This document shows positions 36,406-46,180 of a stretch of 64,000 nucleotides of DNA, in pieces. How positions within the stretch are numbered: position 1 is the first letter of the stretch; each line of letters opens with the position of its first letter. A program made the position numbers and the translations under genes. The notes under the pieces are model-generated. The model saw only the letters and a list, made by a program, of their open reading frames with translations, was not told the DNA's origin and made no database searches. This DNA is from Bacteroidota bacterium (GTDB taxonomy: Bacteria; Bacteroidota; Bacteroidia; Bacteroidales; Dysgonomonadaceae): the NCBI GenBank assembly GCA_023437305.1, contig JAEZGN010000008.1, positions 147,220-211,219 of the forward strand. Reading direction: 5' to 3'.

Positions 36406-37599
36406 TTATTTCAATTTAGCCAGAGTCTCTTTAACTCGTTTCATCGCTTCAATGATATTTTCATCGGATGTTGCGTACGAAAAACGGATATAGTTTGCAG
36501 CCTCGAAAGCTAGTCCGCCAACACATGCCACATGACCTTCTTCTAAAAGGAACATGGCAAGATCAGCCGATGTTTTAATCAATCTTCCGTTGTATGATTT
36601 GCCAAGGTAATAGCTGCATTCAGGAAACAGATAGAAAGCACCTTCGGGTTTGTTAACTTTAAATCCTTCTATTTCGGATGCTAGTTTTACGATCAGGTCA
36701 CGGCGACGTACAAATGCCTGACGCATATTTTCCACGCATTGTTGTTCGCCCAGATATGCCGCCTCTGCTGCTTTCTGAGCAATAGAAGATGCTCCCGAAG
36801 TATATTGGCCTTGTAGTTTATTGCAAGCTGCTGCAATCCACTGTGGGGCTGCCATCCAGCCTAAGCGCCAACCTGTCATGGCATATGCTTTAGATACTCC
36901 ATTTATAATTACGACTCTATCTCTGATATTTTCAAACTGGGCAATGCTTTCGTGTTTACCTGTATAGTTTATATGTTCATATATCTCGTCGGAGATTATG
37001 ATTATATTGGGGTGTTTAGCCAATACATCAGCCAGACCTTTTAATTCTGCTTTGCTGTAAATACTTCCAGTAGGATTAGATGGGGAGCATAGTATTATAG
37101 CTCTTGTTTTGGGAGTAATTGCAGCTTCTAACTCAGCCGGAGTTATTTTAAAGTTTTGTTCTATACCTGTATGTATAACAACACTCTTACCTTCGGCAAG
37201 CTTTACCATCTCTATATAGCTTACCCAGCATGGTGCAGGTATAATGACTTCATCATCCGGATTAACAACACTTAGTACTGCATTGCAAACAGCTTGTTTA
37301 GCTCCGTTCGAACAAATAATCTGTTCAGGCTTATAACTTAATCCGTTTTCTGTCTCCAGTTTCTTACTTATTGCTTGTCGCAACGAAAGGTATCCGGGAA
37401 CAGGAGAATAAAATGAAAAATTATCATCAATAGCCTTTTTTGCAGCCGCCTTTATATGATCCGGTGTATAAAAATCAGGCTCTCCCACACTCAGGTTGAT
37501 CACATTGATTCCTTGAGCCTTCAATTCGTTGCTCTTTTGCGACATTGCTAAAGTTTCTGATACAGAAAGGTTCGCTATGCGTGCTGATACTTGTGTCAT
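36406..37599 (-). CDS. PLP-dependent class I/II aminotransferase (aspartate aminotransferase type)
   Basis: 397 residues of fold type I. Visible: VGEPDFYTPDHIK, the SPSNPTGS motif, ISDEIYEHINY, the PLP lysine in SKAYAMTGWRLGW (about residue 235) and RFSYATS near the C-terminus. Resembles the Ib-subclass aspartate/prephenate aminotransferases. Lies 53 bases after ribBA in the same direction. Substrate is not resolved by sequence. Confidence 0.9.
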   Translation of the reverse strand: MTQVSARIANLSVSETLAMSQKSNELKAQGINVINLSVGEPDFYTPDHIKAAAKKAIDDNFSFYSPVPGYLSLRQAISKKLETENGLSYKPEQIICSNGAKQAVCNAVLSVVNPDDEVIIPAPCWVSYIEMVKLAEGKSVVIHTGIEQNFKITPAELEAAITPKTRAIILCSPSNPTGSIYSKAELKGLADVLAKHPNIIIISDEIYEHINYTGKHESIAQFENIRDRVVIINGVSKAYAMTGWRLGWMAAPQWIAAACNKLQGQYTSGASSIAQKAAEAAYLGEQQCVENMRQAFVRRRDLIVKLASEIEGFKVNKPEGAFYLFPECSYYLGKSYNGRLIKTSADLAMFLLEEGHVACVGGLAFEAANYIRFSYATSDENIIEAMKRVKETLAKLK

Positions 37600-37652
37600 T
37601 TTCTATAGATTTTGATTATATTATATTCTTATTTCTATAATTACATAACAGA

Positions 37653-38900
37653 TTAATCTACATTATGTAAATCATGTCCCATGCGCTCTTTTTTGGTATG
37701 CATATAGAACTCATTATACTTGTTCGGAGTAACTTCGATTGGTACATTCTCTACAACAGTAAGACCAAAGGACTCCAACCCTTTTCTTTTTACAGGATTG
37801 TTTGTAAGTAAGCGCATTTTGCATACATTCAGGTCGCGAAGAATTGCCGCCCCAACGCCATAGTCGCGCTCATCGGCACGATATCCCAAATGCAGGTTGG
37901 CGTCTACTGTATCGTAACCTTCTTCCTGCAATTTGTATGCCTCCATTTTTGCCATCAGGCCAATGCCACGACCTTCTTGATTGAGGTAGATGACAACCCC
38001 TTTTCCTTCTTTTTGTATCATCTCCATCGATTTGTGAAGCTGCTCGCCACATTCGCAGCGTTTCGATCCAAAGATATCACCTGTCATACAAGATGAATGT
38101 ACGCGAACGAGTATTGGTTCATCTTTGTCCCATGTGCCTTTTATAATGGCTACATGCTCTAATCCTGTTGCTTTTTGTTTAAATGGAATTAGTTCAAAAT
38201 CTCCATATGCAGTTGGCATTTTTACTTTAGCACCCCTTTCAATAAGAGATTCTCTTCCGAGCCTATATCTTATGAGGTCTGCAACAGATATAAGTTTGAG
38301 GTTGTATTCATCTGCCATTTTTCTCAGTTCGGGCAGACGAGCCATTTCCCCATCTTCTTTTTTTATTTCAATCAATACTCCGGCAGGATATAGTCCGGCT
38401 AAACGTGCCAGGTCTACAGCAGCTTCGGTATGCCCAATACGGCTTAATACACCTTTGTCCTTAGCACGTAATGGAAATATATGTCCCGGACGCCCAAAGT
38501 CTTCCGGTTTGGTTTCTTTTTTTGTTAGAGCCAATATTGTTTGTGCTCTGTCGTATGCAGATATCCCTGTTGTAACACCATTTTTCAATAGATCGATTGA
38601 TACTGTGAACGGAGTAGCATGCATAGAAGTGTTGCTGGTTACCATCATTGGTAAATCTAGTTCGTCACAGCGTTCTGATGTTAGCGGAGCGCAAATCAAA
38701 CCTCTGGCATGTGTCTCCATGAAGTTTATCTTTTCCGGAGTAATTGCTTCTGCTGCAATTATTAAATCGCCTTCGTTTTCACGATCTTCATCGTCTACTA
38801 CAATAACGAAATTGCCTTTTTTAATTTCGTCGATTGCTTCTTCTACTGTGTCCAGTTTAATTTTATCCATTATTATATTATTTCCAGTCTGTTTTGTCAT
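37653..38900 (-). CDS. ribBA: Bifunctional DHBP synthase / GTP cyclohydrolase II
   Basis: 415 residues. The N-terminal half is RibB (DDEDRENEGDL, HARGLICAPLT, GHIFPLRA); the C-terminal half is RibA with zinc-binding SSCMTGDIFGSKRCECGEQL and GRGIGLMAK. Both reactions start riboflavin synthesis. The start at 38900 overlaps the LptG stop (ATGA), suggesting coupling; an internal Met at 38867 (MDKIKLDTVEEA) is an equally good protein start. Confidence 0.96.
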   Translation of the reverse strand: MTKQTGNNIIMDKIKLDTVEEAIDEIKKGNFVIVVDDEDRENEGDLIIAAEAITPEKINFMETHARGLICAPLTSERCDELDLPMMVTSNTSMHATPFTVSIDLLKNGVTTGISAYDRAQTILALTKKETKPEDFGRPGHIFPLRAKDKGVLSRIGHTEAAVDLARLAGLYPAGVLIEIKKEDGEMARLPELRKMADEYNLKLISVADLIRYRLGRESLIERGAKVKMPTAYGDFELIPFKQKATGLEHVAIIKGTWDKDEPILVRVHSSCMTGDIFGSKRCECGEQLHKSMEMIQKEGKGVVIYLNQEGRGIGLMAKMEAYKLQEEGYDTVDANLHLGYRADERDYGVGAAILRDLNVCKMRLLTNNPVKRKGLESFGLTVVENVPIEVTPNKYNEFYMHTKKERMGHDLHNVD

Positions 38901-40954
38901 TTAATTTTTATCATCTCACGCTCTATATTCTTCTTTAAATAAGGATAGAAACCCCAGATAAATATAAAAGAACCCACAATGATACCAAACATATTTTTTC
39001 TTGTTTTTTTGTCAATAGATCTGTAGAAGTCGAAGTAACAAATAAATGATTTTGTAAAAAATACAGCATACGCTATTACTATCAAAGATGACAAGATAAA
39101 GCTTAGCTTTATTATCACTGATAATATAGCGAATAGTATAATAACCAGATAAATAAGCATGGCTATTTTGGCATTTTTCATAAATGCATTAAATATACTT
39201 TGAGATTCGGCATAGTTTATTTTTTTTACTTTCACATCAAAGAAACTTGCACCCTTATCTTTCAACACGCTTAATACGAGTTGCAAAGTATCTTCGTCAT
39301 AACTATACTCTTTATGATTCTTCGCTATGTCTTTCAGGTTCTCAATACTCATTTCTTGCATATATGAAATCTGATCTGGTGTTGCATTGAGTGAAACCAG
39401 ATCGGGAACAGTTGCAATATCAACCGATTGCTCTGTTTCATATATTGTCTTTTTCTTTAAACCTAATATCTTCCTGAAGAAGTTTCCATAGGCTTCAGGG
39501 TTGAATAGAGCTGAGTCGTTCATCGCCTTATACGTGAGGAATACCCCTAATGGGAAAAGAGCAAATGAGCTTAGCCACATACCTTGCCAAACCTCCCAAA
39601 CTCCGTCACGTGCCATTTTGTACCCGATGTTATCAATAATATAATAAACGATAAACAAAAGGACTGAAACAACTACCGGCATACCTAGTCCTCCTTTTCT
39701 TATAATAGCACCTAACGGTGCTCCGATAAAGAAGAAAATGAGACAAGCAAAAGATAATACGAATTTGCGATGCCATTCGACTTTGTGCATACGTATATTC
39801 TTTTGCATGTTTATTTTTTGTGTAGTCTCCATGATATTGAACCTGCTACTTTCCGCTTCATTTGCTGCAGCACCTACATATCTTGATATTTCATCATTAC
39901 TATATGTATTGAGTAATGAATCAAAATCTATTGTATTTATAGATTTTTTCTTCAAAGGTTCGTTCGCTTGTTCCTTATTCGGTAAGGCTGCATCTCTTGC
40001 ATCCACCTTATTGTATGCATCAGAATTGCGATATGTTAGATAGGTGTTTTTTCCTATTACATTTCGGTCGTATATATTGACACTGTCGAGCCTCGAACTT
40101 AGAGAGTCTATGGAATTCCCTAATTGGATGATATTTTTTGATATTTGTGTTCCTTCCAGATTAGATTCGTCCATTCTATCAAATCCACTATTGAATGGAA
40201 TGACTATTTTCTTTTCTTTAAAATTTTCCCTACTGTATGGAACAAACTGATTGTTTTGACGTGTTTCGTTAAGGCCGGATTGTGAAAAGTTTGCGAATCG
40301 CTGTCCCGAATATAAATTCAATAGAAGAAAGTCTTTGTTGGACGATATGCTCATAAGGGCGGAGTCGCAAACGAATACAGACATATTGTCAAATCCCTCG
40401 GATGTATCATAGATCATTACATCTTTCAGCATTCGGGTTTCTTTTTCTTTTTTCTTTACGTAAAGGCTGTAATTTGTTATTCCACTATAAAATGATCCTT
40501 CAGGAATATCCAACTCCGGAGATTTTTGCCGTATGGATATCATTAATGAGCGAAGTTTTACCTGGATGCGTGGCATCGCTTCGTTTTGGAAGAAGAAGGC
40601 ACCCACTGCTACACACGAGATGAATATAATCAGAGGTTTCATAGTTTTTAAGAGTGAAACCCCAGATGCTTTTATTGCCAATAGTTCCAGTCGCTCGCCC
40701 AGATTTCCAAAAGCCATAAGAGAGGCAAGCAGTAAAGAGAGTGGGAGGGCAAGAGGGATAAGACTGAGGGTTGCATACAGGAAAAGTTCGGCAAGCACGA
40801 TGTTGTCAAGTCCTTTACCGACAAGGTCTTCTACAAATTTCCATAGAAATTGCATCAAGACAATAAACAAACATATCCCGAAAGTCATCATAAAGACAGG
40901 GAAAAATGTTTGAAGAATGAATGTGTATAACCTCTTTATCCTTAGCATTAACAA
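38897..40954 (-). CDS. LptF/LptG-family lipopolysaccharide export permease
   Basis: 685 residues, larger than the roughly 360 of proteobacterial LptF or LptG. Membrane helices cluster at residues 12-120 and about 385-490, with a periplasmic jellyroll-type domain between them; an additional C-terminal part with three or four helices (about 590-680) is typical of the Bacteroidota version. Works with LptB to pull LPS from the inner membrane. First gene of its operon. Confidence 0.88.
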   Translation of the reverse strand: MLMLRIKRLYTFILQTFFPVFMMTFGICLFIVLMQFLWKFVEDLVGKGLDNIVLAELFLYATLSLIPLALPLSLLLASLMAFGNLGERLELLAIKASGVSLLKTMKPLIIFISCVAVGAFFFQNEAMPRIQVKLRSLMISIRQKSPELDIPEGSFYSGITNYSLYVKKKEKETRMLKDVMIYDTSEGFDNMSVFVCDSALMSISSNKDFLLLNLYSGQRFANFSQSGLNETRQNNQFVPYSRENFKEKKIVIPFNSGFDRMDESNLEGTQISKNIIQLGNSIDSLSSRLDSVNIYDRNVIGKNTYLTYRNSDAYNKVDARDAALPNKEQANEPLKKKSINTIDFDSLLNTYSNDEISRYVGAAANEAESSRFNIMETTQKINMQKNIRMHKVEWHRKFVLSFACLIFFFIGAPLGAIIRKGGLGMPVVVSVLLFIVYYIIDNIGYKMARDGVWEVWQGMWLSSFALFPLGVFLTYKAMNDSALFNPEAYGNFFRKILGLKKKTIYETEQSVDIATVPDLVSLNATPDQISYMQEMSIENLKDIAKNHKEYSYDEDTLQLVLSVLKDKGASFFDVKVKKINYAESQSIFNAFMKNAKIAMLIYLVIILFAILSVIIKLSFILSSLIVIAYAVFFTKSFICYFDFYRSIDKKTRKNMFGIIVGSFIFIWGFYPYLKKNIEREMIKIK

Positions 40955-40970
40955 TTGACTGAATCAGGTA

Positions 40971-40978
40971 CAAAAGTA
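40971..40978 (-). promoter_or_regulatory. -7 element of the lptG-ribBA operon
   Basis: TACTTTTG on the minus strand, 16 bases before the ATG. Confidence 0.5.
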
Positions 40979-41135
40979 GTAAAAAGAAGAATGTAAAGAG
41001 TAATATTGGAGTGAAAGATATTATTCTTAAATTTTATTAGGTAATTAGGCTTTGTATATGAGCTATTTCCGATATTTTTATTAAATATTTTTGCAAATTT
41101 CGGCTTTGAGTATTGTTTTATAAGAAATAAACTTC

Positions 41136-41143
41136 TATTTTTG
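41136..41143 (+). promoter_or_regulatory. -7 element of tRNA-Met
   Basis: TATTTTTG, followed by CACCCG, 20 bases before the tRNA 5' end. Confidence 0.55.
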
Positions 41144-41162
41144 CACCCGCTAACAAGATGAT

Positions 41163-41236
41163 GGCGGGATAGCTCAGATGGTTAGAGCGCATGATTCATA
41201 ATCATGAGGTCCCGAGTTCAATTCTCGGTCCCGCTA
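41163..41236 (+). tRNA. tRNA-Met (CAT), elongator type
   Basis: Acceptor GGCGGGA pairs with TCCCGCT (G-U at the first pair), D-arm GCTCAGATGGTTAGAGC, anticodon loop TTCATAA and T-arm CCGAGTTCAATTCTCGG. The anticodon stem lacks the three G-C pairs of an initiator. A tRNA-Ile with a modified CAT anticodon cannot be fully excluded. Confidence 0.93.
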
Positions 41237-41248
41237 CTTAAAAATTAG

Positions 41249-41278
41249 AGGTTTACAAGAAATTGTAAGCCTTTTTTG
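41249..41278 (+). terminator. Terminator of tRNA-Met
   Basis: GGTTTACAA/TTGTAAGCC stem with a GAAA loop, then TTTTTTG. Confidence 0.8.
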
Positions 41279-41480
41279 TTATATATTCCGTTTTCAAGCT
41301 TGATAATATTATAATCACGTCTATATAAATAGTAAAAATGAGTAGTTTATATTACTGTTTTATATTTATTAGTTATGGAACGGGTTTACAAAATCAAGAA
41401 TAGCACGACAATAGACCAGCGATATGATTTTGCACCAAAAGTTAATATCGGTTTTCGTTTTTTGCCTATTTTTATGTTTT

Positions 41481-41488
41481 TACCTTTG
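41481..41488 (+). promoter_or_regulatory. -7 element of the broken MNT-HEPN gene
   Basis: TACCTTTG, 19 bases before the ATG at 41508. Confidence 0.5.
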
Positions 41489-41507
41489 TAAGCACAGTTC
41501 AATCATA

Positions 41508-42244
41508 ATGAAAAGAAGTATCGCATATTTACCGAAGAACAAACAGGAAGACTTGTCTTTCATTGTCAATTCGATAAAAAAAGCGGTTACCCCAAACCGA
41601 AATGATTATTCTCTATGGTAGTTATGCACGGAATGAATATGTAGACTTTGACAAACGAGAAGAATTTGGCATAATTACCTCTTTTCGTAGTGATTATGAT
41701 ATTCTGGTGGTAACAAGTGGCATATCAGACAAAAGTGCAGGGCAAAAACTTGACAATGTAGAAAATGCCTATTACAAAGACCCCGAAAGCCAAACGCCTG
41801 TACAGTTTATCAATGAGGAACAAGGATATTTTGAACAGAAGTTTAGGAAAGCAAAAGAGTTTTTAATTGATGTGAATAATTGTAATGAAAGGGGCAGCTA
41901 TGTACAAGCATCTTTCAATCTTCATCAAGCAGCGGAAAACTACTATCATGCTATTTGTTTGGTATTTAAACTAAAAGACACAAAACAACATAATCTTTTT
42001 AAACTGTCTTCCTCCGTCAAGCATTATTCGCCGGATTTTGGCTAAAATATTTCCCCGACATACGGCAGAAGAAAAACGTTTGTTCAATCTGCTCAAAAAT
42101 ACGTATGTAGAGGCAAGATATAATGCTGATTTTCGGTTAACCAAAGAAGATATTGACGCACTTATCCCTAAAGTTGAACTATTACGGGACACAACAAAAG
42201 CAATTTGCGAAAAGAAGATAAAAGAGTATGGAGAGAAAATCTAA
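41508..42244 (+). pseudogene. Nucleotidyltransferase-HEPN fusion, two frameshifts
   Basis: Three reading-frame pieces form one gene: MKRSIAYLPKNKQEDL (from 41508), then MIILYGSYARNEYVDFD with the nucleotidyltransferase signature GSYAR and later SDYDILVV, then a HEPN-like helical part (SFNLHQAAENYYHAI) and a tail beginning AKIFPRHTAEEKRLF. Removing one base from the CCCC run at 41590-41593 and one T from TTTT near 42034-42040 restores a continuous frame of about 245 residues. MNT-HEPN pairs are known toxin-antitoxin modules; this fused form is inactive as written. Confidence 0.75.
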
Positions 42245-42318
42245 TTTTATCCATTTAAATAGATATCTATGCTTCTCTTTTTTCCATGTTTTCTTACTTC
42301 GGTCTTATTTATTAGAAA

Positions 42319-43509
42319 CTATTTTTTTACTCCTAACCATGTTAATTTATGCCATATGCTTTCAAATATACCTTGTTGATGTGTTTTTAGCCACCATTTA
42401 CAGAACTGAATCTGAACAACAAAAATTATTATGCCAATAAATAAGCTTATAGTATATCCACAATAGGGAGCTAGATATAAACCTATCGGAAAATAAATCA
42501 ATGCGCCTATAATGGATTGAGTGATGTAATTTGTCATACTCATTTTACCGTAATAACGCAAATTTGAAGTGATCCTCTTAAACTTATCCGTTTGATACAA
42601 TAAGACAAAAGCAGAGACCAAAACAAATGTAAAAGCAAACTTCTGCCACATATCAAAAACCACACCAACACTTTGTTTAATCATTTCAGAACTACCATTA
42701 TCGTAAACCTGTACTTTCAGTACATACAAAGGACTGAATAAAACAGCAGCAATAATTAAAGCCTTAACCCAGAAGCATATATTTTTTTCAGAGGCAACAA
42801 AAAGCCGCTTCCTGCCAATCAACAAGCCAACCATAAATAATCCTGCGGTTTGCAAAAAACGCCCTGTCCCGATAGCCCAGAATAAACTTGCCTTTTGTCC
42901 TAATGTTATATTTCCAAGAAAGAACTTACCATAATCCCCTTCTTTAGTATATTCTGCAACCTCATTATACATTGCTCCGACACCTAAATCGGGTAAAGAA
43001 TATGAAGGGTTGATAAGGCTGGCGATATAATGAAACCATTCTACAGGCTGTAATAATAATATTATGGCAAAAATAAGCACGGCTTTATTGCTCCATTTTC
43101 TTACGATAAACAGGAAAATACCGACAATAGCAAATAATAATAGCACATCACCTGCAGGAAAAAAGGCAGCATTTATAGCCGCAAAACCAACTAAAAGTAG
43201 CAAGCGCCACAAAAAACGATAACCAAAATCATTTCCTTTTAGTTGTTGATTAGTATATTGTATGTAAAAAGTAAACCCGAAAAGGAGAGCGAAAATAGCA
43301 TAAGATTTACCGGCAAAAAGTGCAAATACGACGTCTAACACACCTTGATCTAATACATTTAACCAATTAGGCATATTGACAGGGTCAGGATAAATCGGAA
43401 AAATAAAGTGTTCGAGGCTGTGAACTAACAGAATTGCCATAACTGCAAATCCTCGTAGAGCATCAACTACTTCGATACGGGGCATTTTGTTTAGAGTGGG
43501 TTGAGACAT
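42319..43509 (-). CDS. DUF418 family integral membrane protein
   Basis: 396 residues with about ten hydrophobic segments. The start RIEVVDALRGFAVMAILLVHS and the C-terminal NYITQSIIGALIYF match the DUF418/YeiB family, distant relatives of membrane acyltransferases. Function unknown. Monocistronic, with its stop near the 3' end of the broken MNT-HEPN gene. Confidence 0.85.
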   Translation of the reverse strand: MSQPTLNKMPRIEVVDALRGFAVMAILLVHSLEHFIFPIYPDPVNMPNWLNVLDQGVLDVVFALFAGKSYAIFALLFGFTFYIQYTNQQLKGNDFGYRFLWRLLLLVGFAAINAAFFPAGDVLLLFAIVGIFLFIVRKWSNKAVLIFAIILLLQPVEWFHYIASLINPSYSLPDLGVGAMYNEVAEYTKEGDYGKFFLGNITLGQKASLFWAIGTGRFLQTAGLFMVGLLIGRKRLFVASEKNICFWVKALIIAAVLFSPLYVLKVQVYDNGSSEMIKQSVGVVFDMWQKFAFTFVLVSAFVLLYQTDKFKRITSNLRYYGKMSMTNYITQSIIGALIYFPIGLYLAPYCGYTISLFIGIIIFVVQIQFCKWWLKTHQQGIFESIWHKLTWLGVKK

Positions 43510-43760
43510 GTTTATTAAATTATATGTTTAAAAATCATAAATTTATGAGAATCGGTAATAAAGGTGTTTTTCGCTTGGTAAACTCACAAATGTATATTAA
43601 TTTATTTTTTATTCATATAAACCCATAGAAATTATTAAATGATTTTTCCAAAAATGAATATTATACACTTAAAATGTTCACTTAATGATTTTATAGTCAT
43701 AAGTTCGCGGGTTCAGTTCCTGATATAGTTCCTTTCAAGGAGAGGCTGTTTATAGATTTT

Positions 43761-44189
43761 TTATTTCAGACTTTTCTTAAACCGAACTACCGTTAATAAA
43801 TCGCCAAGTTGATTCTCTTTACTTATATCAAAAATCATCGGAATTAGTTTCCCAATCGTTTTAGCTTTGGCAAATTCATCCTTGATTATTTCCGAAATAT
43901 CAAGTTCTGCAATTGCTTCAAGGTGCTTTTCTGTAAAAAAGAAGCTCGTTTTGAAAAAACCTTCCCATACTGAAAGCCAAAAGATGGTTTTTTTCTTGTG
44001 CACAACCTTACCTAGCCAAGCTTTTCCATCATTATAATATCTCCATTCGAGGGTTAGAGCATTTTCATTGTTTGTAACAGTTTCAAGAAAAGATACTAAT
44101 ACGTTGTAAATATTTTCACCCAGTACTTCTTCAAGAATTCTGTCTGATGGGAATATATCCGCATCCCTTAATAGCATTTGTGCTTCCAT
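43761..44189 (-). CDS. DUF3788 family protein
   Basis: 142 residues. Contains LEWRYYNDGKAWLGKVVHKKKTI-type strands (seen as EWRYYNDGKAWLGK) and WLSVWEGFFKTSFFFTEKH, the diagnostic middle of DUF3788. Small cytoplasmic protein of unknown function. Follows the YdeI-like gene by 12 bases. Confidence 0.8.
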   Translation of the reverse strand: MEAQMLLRDADIFPSDRILEEVLGENIYNVLVSFLETVTNNENALTLEWRYYNDGKAWLGKVVHKKKTIFWLSVWEGFFKTSFFFTEKHLEAIAELDISEIIKDEFAKAKTIGKLIPMIFDISKENQLGDLLTVVRFKKSLK

Positions 44190-44201
44190 GGTTTATATTA
44201 G

Positions 44202-44678
44202 TTAATAAAATTTTTCTCCTTTTTGAATCATCGTAATAGTTTTGGTGATGCGATCTGCTTTAGTTTGTTCAGTTTTAGCAGAATTAATCCAATTTACAAA
44301 TGCTTTTTTCTGTCCGTCTGTATAAGCTCCAAATTTCTCTAGAACACCATCTTCATATTCCAAACACAGAAGTAGTTCCTGGGGGATTATTAAAGATGTT
44401 TTGTCCTCGTAAATAGTGATATGTACTATATCTCCTGCTTGCTTTTTTATTTTCTTTCTTATTTCAGCTCTAACAGCCAAACCTACATGTCCGTTTCCCA
44501 TGGGCATTAGGTGTGTATTGGAAAATACATAATCGTCTATCTTTCCCTTTACTTTTAGCATTCCGAAAGGTGTTTTGGGCATAGGAATTTCAGGTATTTC
44601 AACAAAAGTCCAAGCTCCTTTACCTTCAGTTTTTAATAATAGATAATCTTTATCTACTAATGGCTTTTCTATTTCCAT
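44202..44678 (-). CDS. DUF1905 / YdeI-OmpD-associated family protein
   Basis: 158 residues: an N-terminal DUF1905 beta-barrel (WTFVEIPEIP, GNGHVGLAVRAEIRKKI, GDIVHITI) and a C-terminal YdeI-like helical tail (WINSAKTEQTKADRITKTI). The tail is linked in other bacteria to bacteriocin or peptide protection, but the molecular role is unknown. Confidence 0.8.
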   Translation of the reverse strand: MEIEKPLVDKDYLLLKTEGKGAWTFVEIPEIPMPKTPFGMLKVKGKIDDYVFSNTHLMPMGNGHVGLAVRAEIRKKIKKQAGDIVHITIYEDKTSLIIPQELLLCLEYEDGVLEKFGAYTDGQKKAFVNWINSAKTEQTKADRITKTITMIQKGEKFY

Positions 44679-44696
44679 CTTTTAAAGATAATATAA

Positions 44697-44733
44697 AAAT
44701 AGCTGTGCTAAACATTTATTTCACAGCTATTTT
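44697..44733 (-). terminator. Terminator after the GyrI-like gene
   Basis: A perfect 12-bp stem AAAATAGCTGTG/CACAGCTATTTT with a T-rich tail on the minus strand, 27 bases past the stop at 44760. It separates the VOC-WYL-GyrI unit from the YdeI-DUF3788 unit. Confidence 0.75.
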
Positions 44734-44759
44734 ACATATTTTACTTGATGTGAAGATAT

Positions 44760-45233
44760 TTATTTCACAGGGATACGTAATTCCACAACCCATGGAGCAT
44801 TAGGGTCTTGAACGTCGCCGGCACAACTCAGATATAACTCATAGTGATCTCTTGAGTCACATTCATATCCTTTTTCATTAATTTCAACATATACCTTCTT
44901 CCAGGCTTCATCGTATTCGGCCATTGTGACCTCTACTTGCATTACGAAATACTTGCCTCCGCTTATTGTATAGCGTTTCATTCCATCTTCGGGCTCGATG
45001 CCCGAAATATCTTCCAAACAGGCTTCCGAACGTAATTTTTCGACAGGGGTATTCATCGGGTCGTCATGATAAACTCCGGCCATTTTAGGAGATGCCTCCC
45101 AAAGATTATTGGCTCCTGCCCATGCGGCCAATTTCTCAAATACGTTTCCAATACCTGAATAATCTCCTGTATGCGAAATAGCAATTGTATTTATCGGTTC
45201 GAGATTCTTTATCTCTGTACTATTTATTTTCAT
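44760..45233 (-). CDS. GyrI-like small-molecule-binding domain protein
   Basis: 157 residues of the GyrI-like/AraC effector-binding fold: TIAISHTGDYSGIGNVFEKL, then AGVYHDDP and YAVMQVEV-type strands, with the terminal ELRIPVK. Family members bind hydrophobic drugs or hydrolyse small toxins. Its start overlaps the WYL regulator's stop by 4 bases, so regulator and sensor are translated together. Confidence 0.82.
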   Translation of the reverse strand: MKINSTEIKNLEPINTIAISHTGDYSGIGNVFEKLAAWAGANNLWEASPKMAGVYHDDPMNTPVEKLRSEACLEDISGIEPEDGMKRYTISGGKYFVMQVEVTMAEYDEAWKKVYVEINEKGYECDSRDHYELYLSCAGDVQDPNAPWVVELRIPVK

Positions 45234-46171
45234 AAGTCTAAATTTTCAATAATTTGTTTAATAATTTCTTTTATTTCAAGGGGTTTAACAACCGTTGTTG
45301 TGTCGGCATTTGCCAATACCCATCTAGCCAGTCCTTCGAGTGAGTAAGCCATGTAGGTTTGTTCTATCCGTCCGTCTGTAAGTTCTTTTTCTTCGGTCAG
45401 TCCCATAAAATAGCATCGGTCGGCAAAATGTTTAGAAACCTCTTTACTTGTGCATAAAACAACTTCGGTCAAACACTGCGGTTCATCACATCCAAGAAGT
45501 GATCCAAGAGGTGGGTGCACTTTTGTATGCTTATCATCTGTTATTTTTATGTTACTGATACGATCAAGTCTGAATATTCGGTACTTTTTACGCAAATGAC
45601 ACCAAGCGGATAGATACCAACGAGGGTATGAATAGCTTATGCCCACTGCTTCCAATGCTCTTCTGGTCTTACTTTCGTCTGCATTAGTATAATCTACCTC
45701 TATAACCAACTTATCGTTTATACTATTTAATATCGTTTGCATTATATTAGGTAGGCTTTCTCCCGCATTCCGGCTTTTATATACTGCTATGCTGTCGTCC
45801 ATATCGTGGAGATATTTCTTGTCCACAGATCGTAAAGCAGCTCGTATCTTATCCATTCCCTGGCGAAAGTAGTTGCTGTTTTGGGTATCGGTAAGTTGCT
45901 CGATAATTTTTTCGGCGGTGAGGAAAGCAATTGCTTCCTCTTTGGTAAACATGAGTGAAGGTAGCCTGTAGCCTTCTATTAAAGAATAACCAACTCCCGA
46001 ATTTCCGCATATCGGCACTCCAGCTTCAGACAAAGTTCGCATGTCACGATAGATGGTACGCAGGCTCACGTCGAAGCGTTCAGCCATTTCAGATGCTTTG
46101 ACAACCGGCCGAGACTGTAATTGTATCAATAGTGCCGATATGCGATCAAGTCGGTTTAATTCTTTATTCAT
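45230..46171 (-). CDS. YafY-type WYL-domain transcriptional regulator
   Basis: 313 residues. An N-terminal DeoR-like helix-turn-helix (VKASEMAERFDVSLRTIYRDM, residues about 24-45) is followed by a WYL domain with YPRWYLSAWCHLRKKYRIF and FRLDRI, and a C-terminal extension. WYL proteins sense nucleic-acid fragments or nucleotides. It lies 9 bases after the VOC gene and overlaps the GyrI-like gene. Confidence 0.88.
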   Translation of the reverse strand: MNKELNRLDRISALLIQLQSRPVVKASEMAERFDVSLRTIYRDMRTLSEAGVPICGNSGVGYSLIEGYRLPSLMFTKEEAIAFLTAEKIIEQLTDTQNSNYFRQGMDKIRAALRSVDKKYLHDMDDSIAVYKSRNAGESLPNIMQTILNSINDKLVIEVDYTNADESKTRRALEAVGISYSYPRWYLSAWCHLRKKYRIFRLDRISNIKITDDKHTKVHPPLGSLLGCDEPQCLTEVVLCTSKEVSKHFADRCYFMGLTEEKELTDGRIEQTYMAYSLEGLARWVLANADTTTVVKPLEIKEIIKQIIENLDL

Positions 46172-46180
46172 GTTCTCTTT

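Noticed and set aside
43690..43725. tRNA-like string TCATAAGTTCGCGGGTTCAG
   Set aside because: Resembles a T-arm (GCGGGTTCAG) but no acceptor, D-arm or anticodon stem surrounds it; at most a degraded tRNA fragment.
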